From assembly GCA_949293555.1 (NCBI GenBank), contig CASFDV010000001.1:302605-366604 (forward strand): DNA of 64,000 nucleotides. The letters run 5' to 3'. Below are positions 23,222 through 32,312 of this stretch, piece after piece. This DNA is from an uncultured Bacillota bacterium (GTDB lineage Bacteria; Bacillota_I; Bacilli_A; RFN20; CAG-826). The notes below the pieces were generated by a model. The model saw only the letters and a list, made by a program, of their open reading frames with translations. It made no database searches and was not told where the DNA came from. The position numbers and the translations under genes were made by a program. How positions within the stretch are numbered: the stretch's first letter is position 1; every line of letters starts with the position of its first letter.

Positions 23222-25333
23222 TTATTTCTCCCGGATGAAGATGCCCTCCTTTGAGGCATCCAGCACGTAGGGCTTCTCGGCCCGCATCTCGCCGCGGACG
23301 ATCCGGTCGGCGAGAAGGGTCTCCACCTTGTCCTGGATGTAGCGCTTGATGGGCCTCGCCCCGAAGTCGGGCGAATAGCTCTCCTCGAGGACCTTGTCCA
23401 CGAGCGCGGGCGTCCATTCGACGAGGTAGTACTGCTCCTCGAGCCTCGCCTTCATCTCCCGGAGCATCTTCTCGACGATCTTCCGCTGGACTTCCTTCCC
23501 AAGGGGATTGAAGTAGCAGATCTCGTCGATCCTGTTCAGGAACTCGGGCTTGAATGTCTGGCGGAGGAGGCGCTCCACGCCGTCCTTGTCCCCGTGGAGG
23601 AGAAGGTCGCTCCCGAGGTTGCTCGTCATGATGATGACGGTGTTCCGGAAGTCGACGAGACGCCCCTGGGAATCCGTTAGCCTGCCTTCGTCCAGCACCT
23701 GGAGGAGGAGGTTGAACACCTCGGGGTTCGCCTTCTCGATCTCGTCGAAGAGGACGATGGAGTAAGGGGCCCGCCTGACCTTCTCGGTCAGCTGGCCGCC
23801 TTCCTCGTAGCCGACGTATCCGGGAGGCGCCCCGATGAGGCGGGAGACGCTGAAGCGTTCCATGTACTCGGACATGTCGATGCGGATGATGCTGTTCTCG
23901 TTGTCGAAGAGGGCCTCGGCGAGGGACTTGGCGACTTCCGTCTTGCCGACGCCGGTAGGCCCGAGGAAGAGGAAGCTTCCGATCGGCCGGTTGGGGTTCT
24001 TGATGCCCGCCCTCTGGCGGAGGATGGCGTTCCCCACGAGCTCGATGGCCTCGTCCTGCCCGATGACCCTCTTCCTGAGGGTGTCCTTCAAATCGAGGAC
24101 CTTCTCGCGGTCGCCCTTCTCGATCCTAGAGACGGGGATGCCGGTCATCCTGCTGACGATGCGGGCGATCTCCTCCTCGTCGACGACCTCGGATAGGATG
24201 CGTCCCGCCTTGGAGGAGGACTGGATCTCGCGGAGCCTTTTCTCCAGCTCCGGGATTTCCTGGTACTGGATGCGAGAGGCCTTCTCGTAGTCCCCCGCGG
24301 TGAAGCTGTTCTGAAGGGCGAGGCGCTTCCTCTCGAGCTCCTCCTTGATGGACTTGGACTCGGAAAGCTCGGACTTCTCCTTCTCCCACTCCGCCTTCAG
24401 CGCGTCGAACCTGGCGTTCAGGGAGGAAAGCTCGGCCTTGAGGGCCTCGAGCCTCTTCCTGCTCCCCTCGTCCGACTCCTTCTCGAGGGCGTAGCGCTCG
24501 ATCTCGAGCTGGCGGATCTTGCGGTTGACCTCGTCGAGCTCCGTGGGCATCGACTCGATCTCCACCTTGATCCCGGCGCACGCCTCGTCCACGAGGTCGA
24601 TGGCCTTGTCCGGGAGGAAGCGGCTGGTGACGTAGCGGTTGCTCAGGGTCGCCGCGGCGACGAGCGCCCCGTCGGTTATGGTGACCCCATGGAAGGTCTC
24701 GAAGCGCTCCTTGAGGCCGCGGAGGATCGAAATCGTGTCCGCGACCGTCGGCTCCCCCACCATCACGGGCTGGAAGCGGCGCTCGAGCGCACGGTCCTTC
24801 TCGATGTACTGGCGGTATTCGTTGAGGGTGGTAGCCCCGATGCAGTCGATCTCCCCTCTGGCGAGAAGGGGCTTCAGCATGTTCGAGGCGTCCAGCGCCC
24901 CGTCGGACTTCCCCGCCCCGACGATGAGATGGATCTCGTCGATGAAAAGGATGATCTTCCCGTCGCTCTCCTTGATCTTGTTGAGGACGGCCTTGAGGCG
25001 CTCCTCGAACTCGCCGCGGTACTTCGCCCCGGCCACGAGCGCGCCCATGTCGAGCTCGTAGATCCGCTTCCCCTTTAGGGTCGCGGGCACGTCGTCTTTC
25101 ACGATGCGCTCCGCAAGCCCCTCCACGATCGCGGTCTTGCCGACGCCAGGTTCGCCCAAAAGGACGACGTTGTTCTTCGTTTTCCTTGCTAGAACCTGGA
25201 TTACTTTTCGGATTTCCTCGTCTCTCCCGATGACGGGGTCGACCTTCCCGGACTCGACGGCGGTGTTGATGTCGCGGCCGAACTTCTCAAGGATGTTCTC
25301 GTCCGCGGCGTAGTTCTCCATTCCCTGTTCCAT
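23222..25333 (-). CDS. clpB: ClpB-type disaggregase lacking the N-terminal domain
   Basis: A 703-residue hexameric AAA+ chaperone that threads aggregated proteins with DnaK. Two nucleotide-binding domains are present: Walker [10 protein letters not shown] (60-68) with Walker [10 protein letters not shown], and GPTGVGKTE with [11 protein letters not shown] coiled-coil middle domain of about 130 residues separates them, so this is ClpB rather than ClpC. The usual N domain (about 150 residues) is absent. The ATG at 25333 is preceded by AAAGGAGG, so the short form is genuine and resembles mycoplasma ClpB. A TTGACA promoter and a CIRCE-like repeat lie directly upstream, indicating HrcA heat-shock control. 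Confidence 0.95.
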   Translation of the reverse strand: MEQGMENYAADENILEKFGRDINTAVESGKVDPVIGRDEEIRKVIQVLARKTKNNVVLLGEPGVGKTAIVEGLAERIVKDDVPATLKGKRIYELDMGALVAGAKYRGEFEERLKAVLNKIKESDGKIILFIDEIHLIVGAGKSDGALDASNMLKPLLARGEIDCIGATTLNEYRQYIEKDRALERRFQPVMVGEPTVADTISILRGLKERFETFHGVTITDGALVAAATLSNRYVTSRFLPDKAIDLVDEACAGIKVEIESMPTELDEVNRKIRQLEIERYALEKESDEGSRKRLEALKAELSSLNARFDALKAEWEKEKSELSESKSIKEELERKRLALQNSFTAGDYEKASRIQYQEIPELEKRLREIQSSSKAGRILSEVVDEEEIARIVSRMTGIPVSRIEKGDREKVLDLKDTLRKRVIGQDEAIELVGNAILRQRAGIKNPNRPIGSFLFLGPTGVGKTEVAKSLAEALFDNENSIIRIDMSEYMERFSVSRLIGAPPGYVGYEEGGQLTEKVRRAPYSIVLFDEIEKANPEVFNLLLQVLDEGRLTDSQGRLVDFRNTVIIMTSNLGSDLLLHGDKDGVERLLRQTFKPEFLNRIDEICYFNPLGKEVQRKIVEKMLREMKARLEEQYYLVEWTPALVDKVLEESYSPDFGARPIKRYIQDKVETLLADRIVRGEMRAEKPYVLDASKEGIFIREK

Positions 25334-25369
25334 TGGAAAGCCCTCCTTTCTCCCTGTCGGGCAGAAGGT

Positions 25370-25397
25370 ACTATATCCATGGTTTTAGCAGTGTCAA
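25370..25397 (-). promoter_or_regulatory. clpB promoter
   Basis: On the minus strand TTGACA (25397-25392), a 16-base spacer and TATAGT (25375-25370), 37 bases before the ATG. Confidence 0.75.
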
Positions 25398-25411
25398 TAT
25401 GTTGGTGCTAG
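25385..25411. promoter_or_regulatory. Degenerate CIRCE element (HrcA operator)
   Basis: Arms TTAGCAGTG and TGGTGCTAG separated by exactly 9 bases. They match the CIRCE arms TTAGCACTC/GAGTGCTAA at 7 of 9 and 6 of 9 positions, and the TTAGCA/TGCTA cores are conserved. The element overlaps the -35 box of clpB, as expected for a repressor site. Confidence 0.65.
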
Positions 25412-25424
25412 ATTGTAAACGGAA

Positions 25425-27158
25425 TTATTTCCTCAGCTTGGCGAAGAGAATCTCCCCGACGTAGAGGCTCTCCTCCCTGGGGATCATCACCCCGAGGGGA
25501 TGCCCCTTGTCGTCCTCGAGGGCGAGGGCCATCCTGCCTTCGTCCCTGAGGTCCTCGATCGCGATGATCTTGTAGTGCTTCCTTCTGGACAGCTCCTTGT
25601 CAGGAAGGAACAGGAAGGGCGACTTCCCGATCAGGCGGAAGGAGGCTTCCACGAGGGGATGGGGCAGGGGGACGCTTCCGGTGATGGTCTTCCCTTCGAC
25701 GATCAGGGAGCCCTTCCCTGCGTCGAGGTAGACCGTCCTTTCCTCCCCTTTCTTGAGAAGGGGGCCGCCTTCGGGAGCGCGCATCGTGAGCCTCGTCCCG
25801 TCCTCCAGGAGCAAGTAGGCGGCCTGGTAGCCGCTGTACTGGTCGATGGCCTCGACCCTGGCCTTGCGGACGAGCCTCCCTTCCCCCTCCTCCAGATGGA
25901 TCGCGTCCATCGGAAGGGAAAGGGTCGCCCCGAAGCTTCCCTCCGGGGCCTCGAAAAGAAGCCGTTCCTCGAAATGAGGGTAAAGCGACCCATCCACGAA
26001 GGCCTCGCCCTTTCCTCTCTCCACGCGGACAGGCACCAAGGCATGGTCGCGAAGGCGGCTTAGGGAGACCCCGTCCTTCGGGGAGAACAGGTGGATGTGG
26101 CTCCGTTCGATCTTGAGGGAGGGATGCTCCTCGAGCCGATCGCTCATCTGGAGGCGGAGCGAGGCCAGGGTGGCCTCCTTCCGGCCGGGAAGCTGGAAGT
26201 AAAGGAGGGTCTCGTTCCCGAGCTTCTCCACGAGGTCGAGTTTCTCCACGAGGACGTCCCTCTCCTTCTCGTTCCCGAGGGAGAAGTCGGAAGGACGGAT
26301 GCCGACGATGGCCTTCTGCCCTTCCTCGTGATGCTCCATCTTGAGGAAGGTCTCCGGAAGAAGGTCGAGGGCGAGCGGCTCTTCCCCTTCGCCCCCAAGG
26401 AGCGCCTTCCCGCCCTCGAGCCTCGCTTCGAAGAGGTTCATCTGGGGGCTCCCGAGGAAGGTCGCGACGAAGGTGTTCGCCGGATGCTCGTAAAGGTTCT
26501 CCGGAGTGTCCACCTGCTGGATGAGGCCGTCCTTCATGACGACGATCCTGTCGCCCATCGTCATCGCCTCGGTCTGGTCGTGGGTGACGTAGACGAAGGT
26601 CCCCCCGATCCTCTGGTGGAGGCGGCTGATCTCGCTTCGCATCTGGACGCGAAGCTTCGCGTCGAGGTTCGAGAGCGGCTCGTCGAAGAGGAACACCTCC
26701 GGGTCGCGGATGAGGCAGCGCCCGAGGGCGACCCTCTGCCTCTGCCCGCCGGAGAGCTCCTTGGGCTTCCTTTCGAGGAACTCCTCGATGTCGAGCATCT
26801 TCGCGACCTCATGGACCTTCTTCTCGATGACGTCCTTCTTCTCCCCGAAGCAGCGGAGCGAGTACCCGAGGTTGTCGTAGACGGACATGTGCGGGTAAAG
26901 GGCGTAGTTCTGGAACACCATCGCGATGTTCCTGTCCTTCGGCTCGAGGTCGTTGACCAGGCGGTCGCCGATGTAGATCTTCCCCGAGGTGATTTCCTCA
27001 AGCCCCGCGATCATGCGGAGGGTCGTCGACTTCCCGCATCCGGAGGGGCCGACGAGGACGACGAACTCCCCGTCCTTGATCTCAAGGCTGAACTCCTTGA
27101 CCGCCTTGACCTTGCCTCCGTACACCTTGCAGACGTCGGAAAGAACCACCTTTGCCAT
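25425..27158 (-). CDS. Sugar ABC transporter ATPase (MsmK/MalK-like) with an extra C-terminal region
   Basis: A 577-residue ATPase energising glucan uptake. It has Walker A GPSGCGKST, Q-loop FQNYALYPH, signature LSGGQRQR, Walker B VFLFDEPLSNLDA and the switch His in THDQTE. Residues up to about 370 match the MsmK/UgpC/MalK subfamily including the first TOBE-like domain. Some 200 further residues contain more short beta strands, probably a duplicated or extended regulatory/TOBE domain; the usual length is 360-380. It is last in the operon after malG, whose stop lies 4 bases upstream. Because this type of ATPase often serves several importers, it may remain useful although malE and malG are damaged. 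Confidence 0.9.
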   Translation of the reverse strand: MAKVVLSDVCKVYGGKVKAVKEFSLEIKDGEFVVLVGPSGCGKSTTLRMIAGLEEITSGKIYIGDRLVNDLEPKDRNIAMVFQNYALYPHMSVYDNLGYSLRCFGEKKDVIEKKVHEVAKMLDIEEFLERKPKELSGGQRQRVALGRCLIRDPEVFLFDEPLSNLDAKLRVQMRSEISRLHQRIGGTFVYVTHDQTEAMTMGDRIVVMKDGLIQQVDTPENLYEHPANTFVATFLGSPQMNLFEARLEGGKALLGGEGEEPLALDLLPETFLKMEHHEEGQKAIVGIRPSDFSLGNEKERDVLVEKLDLVEKLGNETLLYFQLPGRKEATLASLRLQMSDRLEEHPSLKIERSHIHLFSPKDGVSLSRLRDHALVPVRVERGKGEAFVDGSLYPHFEERLLFEAPEGSFGATLSLPMDAIHLEEGEGRLVRKARVEAIDQYSGYQAAYLLLEDGTRLTMRAPEGGPLLKKGEERTVYLDAGKGSLIVEGKTITGSVPLPHPLVEASFRLIGKSPFLFLPDKELSRRKHYKIIAIEDLRDEGRMALALEDDKGHPLGVMIPREESLYVGEILFAKLRK

Positions 27159-27162
27159 ATCG

Positions 27163-27996
27163 CTATCCTTTCACCGAGCCTGCGGTCAGGCCCGTCACCA
27201 TGTTCTTCGCCAGGACGAAGTAGAGGACGATGATGGGCACGGCGATGAACACCGAGCCCGCGGCGAAGCGGGAGAATTCCTCCTCCCCGAGGCCCATGAG
27301 GCCGACGGCGACCGTGTAGTTGCTCTCGTCGGAAAGAAGGAGCTTCGGGAGGATGTAGTCGCTCCAGGGTCAGGTGAAGCTCGTGAGGGCGGTGTAGACG
27401 ATCATCGGCTTGGCCAGGGGGAGGGTGATCGTGCGGAAGATGCGGGCGTTCGTCGCCCCGTCGATCCGGGCCGCCTCGTAGATCGAGTGGGGGATCGTGT
27501 CGAAGAAGCCCTTCTGCACCAGGTAGCCAAGAGGCGCGGTGCAGGAATAGATGAAGACGAGGCCGAGGAGGTTGTTCAGGAGGTTGAACTGCGTCATCAG
27601 GAGATAGACCGCGGTCATCCCCATGAAGGAAGGGAACATCGAAAGGACGAGCGTCAGCTTCATGAGGGGCTTCCGCGCCCGGAACTCGAAGTAGCTCATC
27701 ACGTAGGCCGTCCCGATGAGGAGGACGGTGGAGAGGATGCAGGAGAGCGAGGCGACGATGAAGGTGTTCAGGAGCCAGTTCGGGTAGTCGTAGATCGCCG
27801 TGTCGGTGAATAGCTTCACGAAGGCGTCCACCGAAAGCCTCGTGTCGAAGAAGCCGTCGATGTTATAGAGGTTTCCCGTCGCGGAGAAGCTCCCCATCAC
27901 GAGCCAGAGGCAGGGGAAGACGAAGATGAAGGCGACGATGATGAGGAGGCAGTAGGTCCAGAGGGCGGTCAGGACTTTCTTCGCTTTCGCGTTCAT
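27163..27996 (-). pseudogene. malG: Maltodextrin ABC permease MalG-like, interrupted by in-frame TGA
   Basis: The reading frame of 278 codons contains one in-frame TGA at 27370-27372. Upstream lie the membrane segments and the EAA loop YEAARIDGATNARIFRTITLP. Immediately after the TGA the same frame continues PWSDYILPKLLL to TAG at 27163-27165, matching the usual end of MalG (family consensus FTGPWxDfI). The stop therefore replaces the conserved Gly, consistent with a single GGA to TGA change. TGA is a normal stop elsewhere in this window, so the product would lack about 68 residues, including its last helices. Its ATG overlaps the malF stop (ATGA). Confidence 0.85.
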
Positions 27997-29423
27997 CGGA
28001 AGGTGCCCTCCTTGCGATAGGCCGGCGAGCGGACGTAGACGATGAGGGAGATGAGGGAGGTGATGAGGAAGATGAGGAGGGAGACCGCCGCGCCGATGGA
28101 GTAGTAGTTGTTGTCGATGGAGAGGCGGTAGAGCCAGTTGATGAGGAGGTCGGTGTCGTTGGCGGCCGTGTACCCTTCCGAGGGGACGATGTCGCCCCGG
28201 AGGAAGTAGAACACCCCGAAGTTGTTGAAATTGTTGATGAAGGAAGTGATGAGGGTCGGGGTGGTCGCGAAGACGACGAAGGGGAGCGTCAGGTCCTTGA
28301 ACTGGCGGAAGGAGGAGGCCCCGTCGATCCTGGCGGCCTCGTACATGTCCGCGGGGGCGTTGGATAAGATCCCCGTGGCGAGGAGCATCGTCGAGGGGAC
28401 GGTCAGCCAGGCGTTCACCATGAGGCCGATGAGGCGGGCGCCCCAGGTGTTGTCGAGCCCGAGGAAATGGATGGGCGTCCCTCCGAGGTCGGAGATGATG
28501 TCGTTGATGGGGCCGCCCATGGAGAACATGAACTTGAAAGCGGTCAGCGTGATGAAGCCGGGGATCGCGTAGGCGAGGATCGGGAAGAGGCGCCAGAAGG
28601 CCTTCCCCTTCACCACCTTCTTGGAAAGGAGGAGGGCGAGGAGAAGCCCGAGGAGATAGTTCACGAGGGTGGAGGCGACCGCCCAGAGTAGGTTCCAGCC
28701 TAGGATCTTCACGAACGTCGAGCCGATGTTCGTCGCGGAGAAGATCGTCTCGAAGCTCTCGAAGCCGGTCCAGTCCACCAGGTTCGGCGGGATATGGTCC
28801 GGGCCGTAGTTGGTGAAGGCGATGAGGATCATGAAGACGATCGGGAGGACGGAGAAGACGGAAACCCCGAGAATCGGAATAAAGAGGACGGATTTGTAGA
28901 ACTTTTTGTCCAGGAGGTCCTTCAGCTCGTCCCGGAAGGAGGGGAGCTTCTTCCCTTCGAGGATCATCAGCTGGCTCTTCCTCGCGTCCTTGACGTTGCT
29001 GACGTAGAGGACGAGGAAGAGGATGAGGATCACGAAGGCGAAGAGCCCGAGGAGCATCATGATGACGGAGTTATCGCCTTCCTGTCCCGTCCACGGGTCC
29101 GCGGCGATCGTCCCGAGGGTGAAGAAGCCCGAGATCCAGGTGAAGCCTACGAGGGATAAGAAGAGGACGGCGCCGATCTCAATCGCGAGGTAGACGATCC
29201 CCTTCCCGTACTGGCGGTACATGAGCTGGCCGAGCCCCATGAGGCAGAGGGAGGCGCGGACGTTCTGGTTGCTGCTCTTGAAGAAATTCAGGAAGGAGGA
29301 GAAGAGGTCCCCCGCCTTCCCCCATAGTTCCCGGAAGAAGCGGGCGGTCCTTCCCGGGAGGGCCTTGAAGAAGGCGACCGTCCTCCCGGGAAGTTCCTTC
29401 AGGCGCTTAAGGAAGGCTTTCAT
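27993..29423 (-). CDS. malF: Maltodextrin ABC transporter permease, MalF-like
   Basis: A 476-residue inner-membrane permease. The N-terminus has a repeated basic amphipathic stretch (LPGRTVAFFKALPGRTARFFRE), then two helices, a cytoplasmic segment, and the six-helix core with EAA loop YEAARIDGASSFRQFKDLTLP. The periplasmic P2 loop of enteric MalF is absent, as usual in Gram-positives. It lies between malE and malG with a 2-base gap and a 4-base overlap. The sequence looks intact. Confidence 0.9.
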   Translation of the reverse strand: MKAFLKRLKELPGRTVAFFKALPGRTARFFRELWGKAGDLFSSFLNFFKSSNQNVRASLCLMGLGQLMYRQYGKGIVYLAIEIGAVLFLSLVGFTWISGFFTLGTIAADPWTGQEGDNSVIMMLLGLFAFVILILFLVLYVSNVKDARKSQLMILEGKKLPSFRDELKDLLDKKFYKSVLFIPILGVSVFSVLPIVFMILIAFTNYGPDHIPPNLVDWTGFESFETIFSATNIGSTFVKILGWNLLWAVASTLVNYLLGLLLALLLSKKVVKGKAFWRLFPILAYAIPGFITLTAFKFMFSMGGPINDIISDLGGTPIHFLGLDNTWGARLIGLMVNAWLTVPSTMLLATGILSNAPADMYEAARIDGASSFRQFKDLTLPFVVFATTPTLITSFINNFNNFGVFYFLRGDIVPSEGYTAANDTDLLINWLYRLSIDNNYYSIGAAVSLLIFLITSLISLIVYVRSPAYRKEGTFR

Positions 29424-30277
29424 CCCTAGACTCCGAGGATGTGGATGGCGTCGTAGATGTTCTGGCTCGTCTTCTCAAGCCCGGCCTGGATCTTCTCCAG
29501 GGTGTCGTACTTCCTCTCCGCGACCGGGCGGATGAGGTTGTCCTCCGCGAGGTCCCCGAAGAAGGAGCCGGCGGGAGACCACACCTGGCTGAGGCTGGAG
29601 AGGGAGGGCATGAGGTAGATGGCCCCTTCGTCCACCTTTTCGAAGAGCTGCTTGGAAAGTTCGCCGGCGATTTCGGCTGCGTCCTCGCGGCAGGGGGCGA
29701 TCCCCAGCATCTCGGAGCGCCGGCACACCATCTCGTAGGAGGCGGCGAAGTTGATGAAGGCGAGGGAAGCCTTCGGATACTTGGTGTAGCTGCTGATGGC
29801 GAAGCCGTTGATGCCGCCCATCGTGAGGGCGGAAGCGAACCCTTCCGAATCGTCCTCCAGATCGCCGGACAGCGGGAGGTCGGGGAAGGGGACGGAGAGG
29901 AGGTTCTTCCTGGCGAGGGCGTCGCATTCCTCGGCGCTGCCCTTTCCGTCGGCCTCGTACTGGTCGGCGAGCGCGCTGATGATGACCTCGTAGTTATCCG
30001 GCGTGGTGACGGAGGCGAAGTACTTGCCCGAGGCCATGTTCCCCGAGATCGCAAGCTTTGCCGAGTCGTCGATGCATTCCTCGCTCATGACGCCGGCGAA
30101 GGTGCGGGCGATGTTCGCCCCGACCGCGGCATCGCCCTTGTGGAGGCCGATGTCCGTGTCGTCGGTGTCCCCGTTCCCGAAGACGTATCCTCCGTAGGTG
30201 AAAAGGAAGGAGCCCGAGAAGTAGAAGTCGTTCAGGGAGAAGACGAGGCCATACTCGTCCTTGTTCGCCTCGTGGCG

Positions 30278-30285
30278 GATCTTGG
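30278..30285. repeat. Target-site duplication of the IS, left copy
   Basis: GATCTTGG, an exact copy of 31660-31667, directly flanking the element. Confidence 0.9.
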
Positions 30286-30338
30286 GAGAGTGTCCGGAAT
30301 CTTGTGTAAACGGCCCTCGTAGGTCATCTGGATTCTAA

Positions 30339-31544
30339 TCACCTCGCGTCGTAGTAATCAACTATCTCCCTCCAGCACCTGACCCTCCGCCTGCCGATCG
30401 CCTCGTTGTAGTGCAGGAACATCGAGACGATCCGCTTCTCCAGGGCCTCCTCCGTAACGAACTGGATCTGCTTCTTCAGCATCCTCTTGAGCTGCTTGTT
30501 GAAGGACTCGACCCTGTTGTTCGTGTAGACGAGCCTCCTGAGCCCTGCGGGGAACTCGTAGAAGGTCAGGACGTGCTCGGCCCTCTCGGACCAGACCGCT
30601 AGCCTCGGGTACTTCGGCCTCCACTTGGCGACGAAGGCCTCGAGGGCCGCGCGGCCCTCCTCCGGCCCGTCCTGCCTGGCGATCGCCATGAAGTCGTCCG
30701 CGACCTGGGCGCGGTCCCCGGCCCGCACCTTCGAGCAGACGTTCCGGAGGAGGTGGACGAAGCAGCGCTGCCTCCTGGCCCCGGGGAAGGACCTGGAGAC
30801 GGCCTCGTCGACGCCCGGGAGGCCGTCCGTGACCGCGACCTCGACCCGCTCGAGCCCCCGCGCCCGGAAGCCCTCGAGGAGCTCCGCGTAGGCCTCGGCC
30901 GACTCGGACGGGGTGATCGAGTAGCCGACGACGAGGGGAATCCCCTCGTCCGTCACCCCCGGAATCCCCTCGTCCGTCACCCCCATCGCGATGTTCACGG
31001 CCTCTTTCTCCACCGCGCCCCTGCGGAGGGGGACGTAGGTGGAGTCGAGGAAGAGGGCGAAGAGCCTCCCAGGGAGCGGCCTCGAGGAGAAGCGCCTGAC
31101 GTCCTCGGCGACCGCGTCCGTGATGGCTGATATCGTCGATCGGGAGCAGCTCGCCTCGTAGATCGAGGAGATCGCCAGGCGCATCTCCTCGTCCGTCATC
31201 CCGGATGAGTAGAGCTTGAGGACGGTGGACGCGACGAGGTCCGTCCTCCGGCTGTAGCGCGGGATCGCCATGGGAGTGTACTCCCCGTTCCTGTCGCGTG
31301 GCACGTCGATTGTGATGGGGCCGAGGGACGTCTGTAGGGTCCTCTGGTAGGTCCCGTTCCTCGAGTCGCCGGAGTTCCTCCCGGCGGGGTCGTGCTTCCC
31401 GTAGCCTAGGAGGGCGGACACCTCGCTCCTCAGGAGGGACTCGATCGCCTCCTTCGCCGCCCGGGCGGCGGCCTTACGCATCGCCTCCTCGAGGCCGTCC
31501 CCTCCCTCTATCGCCTCCTTGAGCAGTTCGCTAAAATCCTCCAT
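30339..31544 (-). CDS. IS256-family (mutator-type) transposase
   Basis: A 401-residue DDE transposase. The first catalytic Asp is Asp167 in LFLDSTYVPLR, the second Asp240 in VAVTDGLPG, and the Glu lies in YTNNRVESFNKQLKR, the typical IS256 C-terminal signature. A perfect 8-residue tandem duplication (GVTDEGIP twice, 188-203) sits between the first and second Asp. The extra copy lies next to the conserved strand LVVGYSI and may impair the enzyme. AAAGGAG precedes the ATG at 31544. Confidence 0.93.
   Translation of the reverse strand: MEDFSELLKEAIEGGDGLEEAMRKAAARAAKEAIESLLRSEVSALLGYGKHDPAGRNSGDSRNGTYQRTLQTSLGPITIDVPRDRNGEYTPMAIPRYSRRTDLVASTVLKLYSSGMTDEEMRLAISSIYEASCSRSTISAITDAVAEDVRRFSSRPLPGRLFALFLDSTYVPLRRGAVEKEAVNIAMGVTDEGIPGVTDEGIPLVVGYSITPSESAEAYAELLEGFRARGLERVEVAVTDGLPGVDEAVSRSFPGARRQRCFVHLLRNVCSKVRAGDRAQVADDFMAIARQDGPEEGRAALEAFVAKWRPKYPRLAVWSERAEHVLTFYEFPAGLRRLVYTNNRVESFNKQLKRMLKKQIQFVTEEALEKRIVSMFLHYNEAIGRRRVRCWREIVDYYDAR
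30937..30984. repeat. 24-bp perfect tandem duplication inside the transposase
   Basis: Two adjacent identical 24-base units (30937-30960 and 30961-30984), in frame, giving an 8-residue repeat. Both copies are identical, so the event is recent. Confidence 0.95.
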
Positions 31545-31659
31545 GCAGGGCTCCTTTCAGATTTTGTTAGCAGACAAATCCTACTAGGGCCCTGCTTTTT
31601 ATGCAGTCCTTGGAGCGGGGTCGCCGCTCCGGCGTTTACACAAGGTTCTGGTTACTCCC

Positions 31660-31667
31660 GATCTTGG
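31660..31667. repeat. Target-site duplication of the IS, right copy
   Basis: GATCTTGG, matching 30278-30285; it belongs to the original malE codons for SKI. Confidence 0.9.
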
Positions 31668-32312
31668 AGAACCGGTAGAGATCGTTCATGTTCTCCACCA
31701 TGTCGGGGATGCCGTTCTTGTCATCGTCCCATTCCGCCTCCCAGTTCTCCGGGAGGAGGTCGGCCCGGTAGTAGAGGAGCCCGGTCTGGACGTTGATGGG
31801 GATGCCGAAGGTGTACTTCTCCCCCGTGGCGGAGGACTCGTAGGCCTTCCAGGCGGTCGCCGGGATCTCCTTGTAGTCAGGCATGTAGTAGGTCGGCAGA
31901 GGCGTGACGAGCTTGTCGTCCACGTAGCCCATGATGATGTCGTTTGCCTGGTAGAGGACGTCCGGCCCCGTCCCGTAGGGGCCCATCTGGGCGAGGTCGT
32001 TGTACTCGCCGATGTTCGCGTCCACCGCGGTGATCCCGTATTCCTCGTAGGCCTCGTTGAACGCGTCGAAGAGCTCGTCGCTATAGCCGACCTTGTCCGC
32101 GTTCCCGTTCTCGAGGACCTTGATCTCGACGTTCCTCTCGAGCTCCCCTTCGAACTTCTCGAACACCGCGGGGACGACGTCGGGCTTCACGGTCGGGTCG
32201 TCGGGGTCGTAGCCGCTTCCGCCGCTCCCGAGCGAGGAGCCCGTGTCGCGGGTCCCGCACCCGGTGAGCAGGATCGCCAGGACGGCGAGGGGAAGGATGA
32301 TGCGCTTGTCTT

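Larger units (their letters stand above)
30286..31659 (-). mobile_element. IS256-family insertion sequence, 1374 bp
   Basis: Imperfect terminal inverted repeats of 27 bp (30286-30312 and 31633-31659; 22 identities) share the core CTTGTGTAAACG, which resembles IS256-type ends. They bracket one transposase gene. An 8-bp direct repeat GATCTTGG flanks the element, the size expected for IS256. It is inserted in malE in the same orientation as the operon. No second copy was noticed in the window. Confidence 0.92.

Noticed and set aside
23157-23417. N-terminal extension of the esterase into clpB
   Set aside because: The extension is Arg/Gly-rich out-of-frame clpB sequence and contains the clpB terminator; AAGGAG before 23156 fixes the start.
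27163-27996. Recoding of UGA as an amino acid
   Set aside because: TGA ends several genes in ATGA overlaps in this window, and Trp is TGG throughout; a nonsense mutation or sequencing error in malG is simpler.
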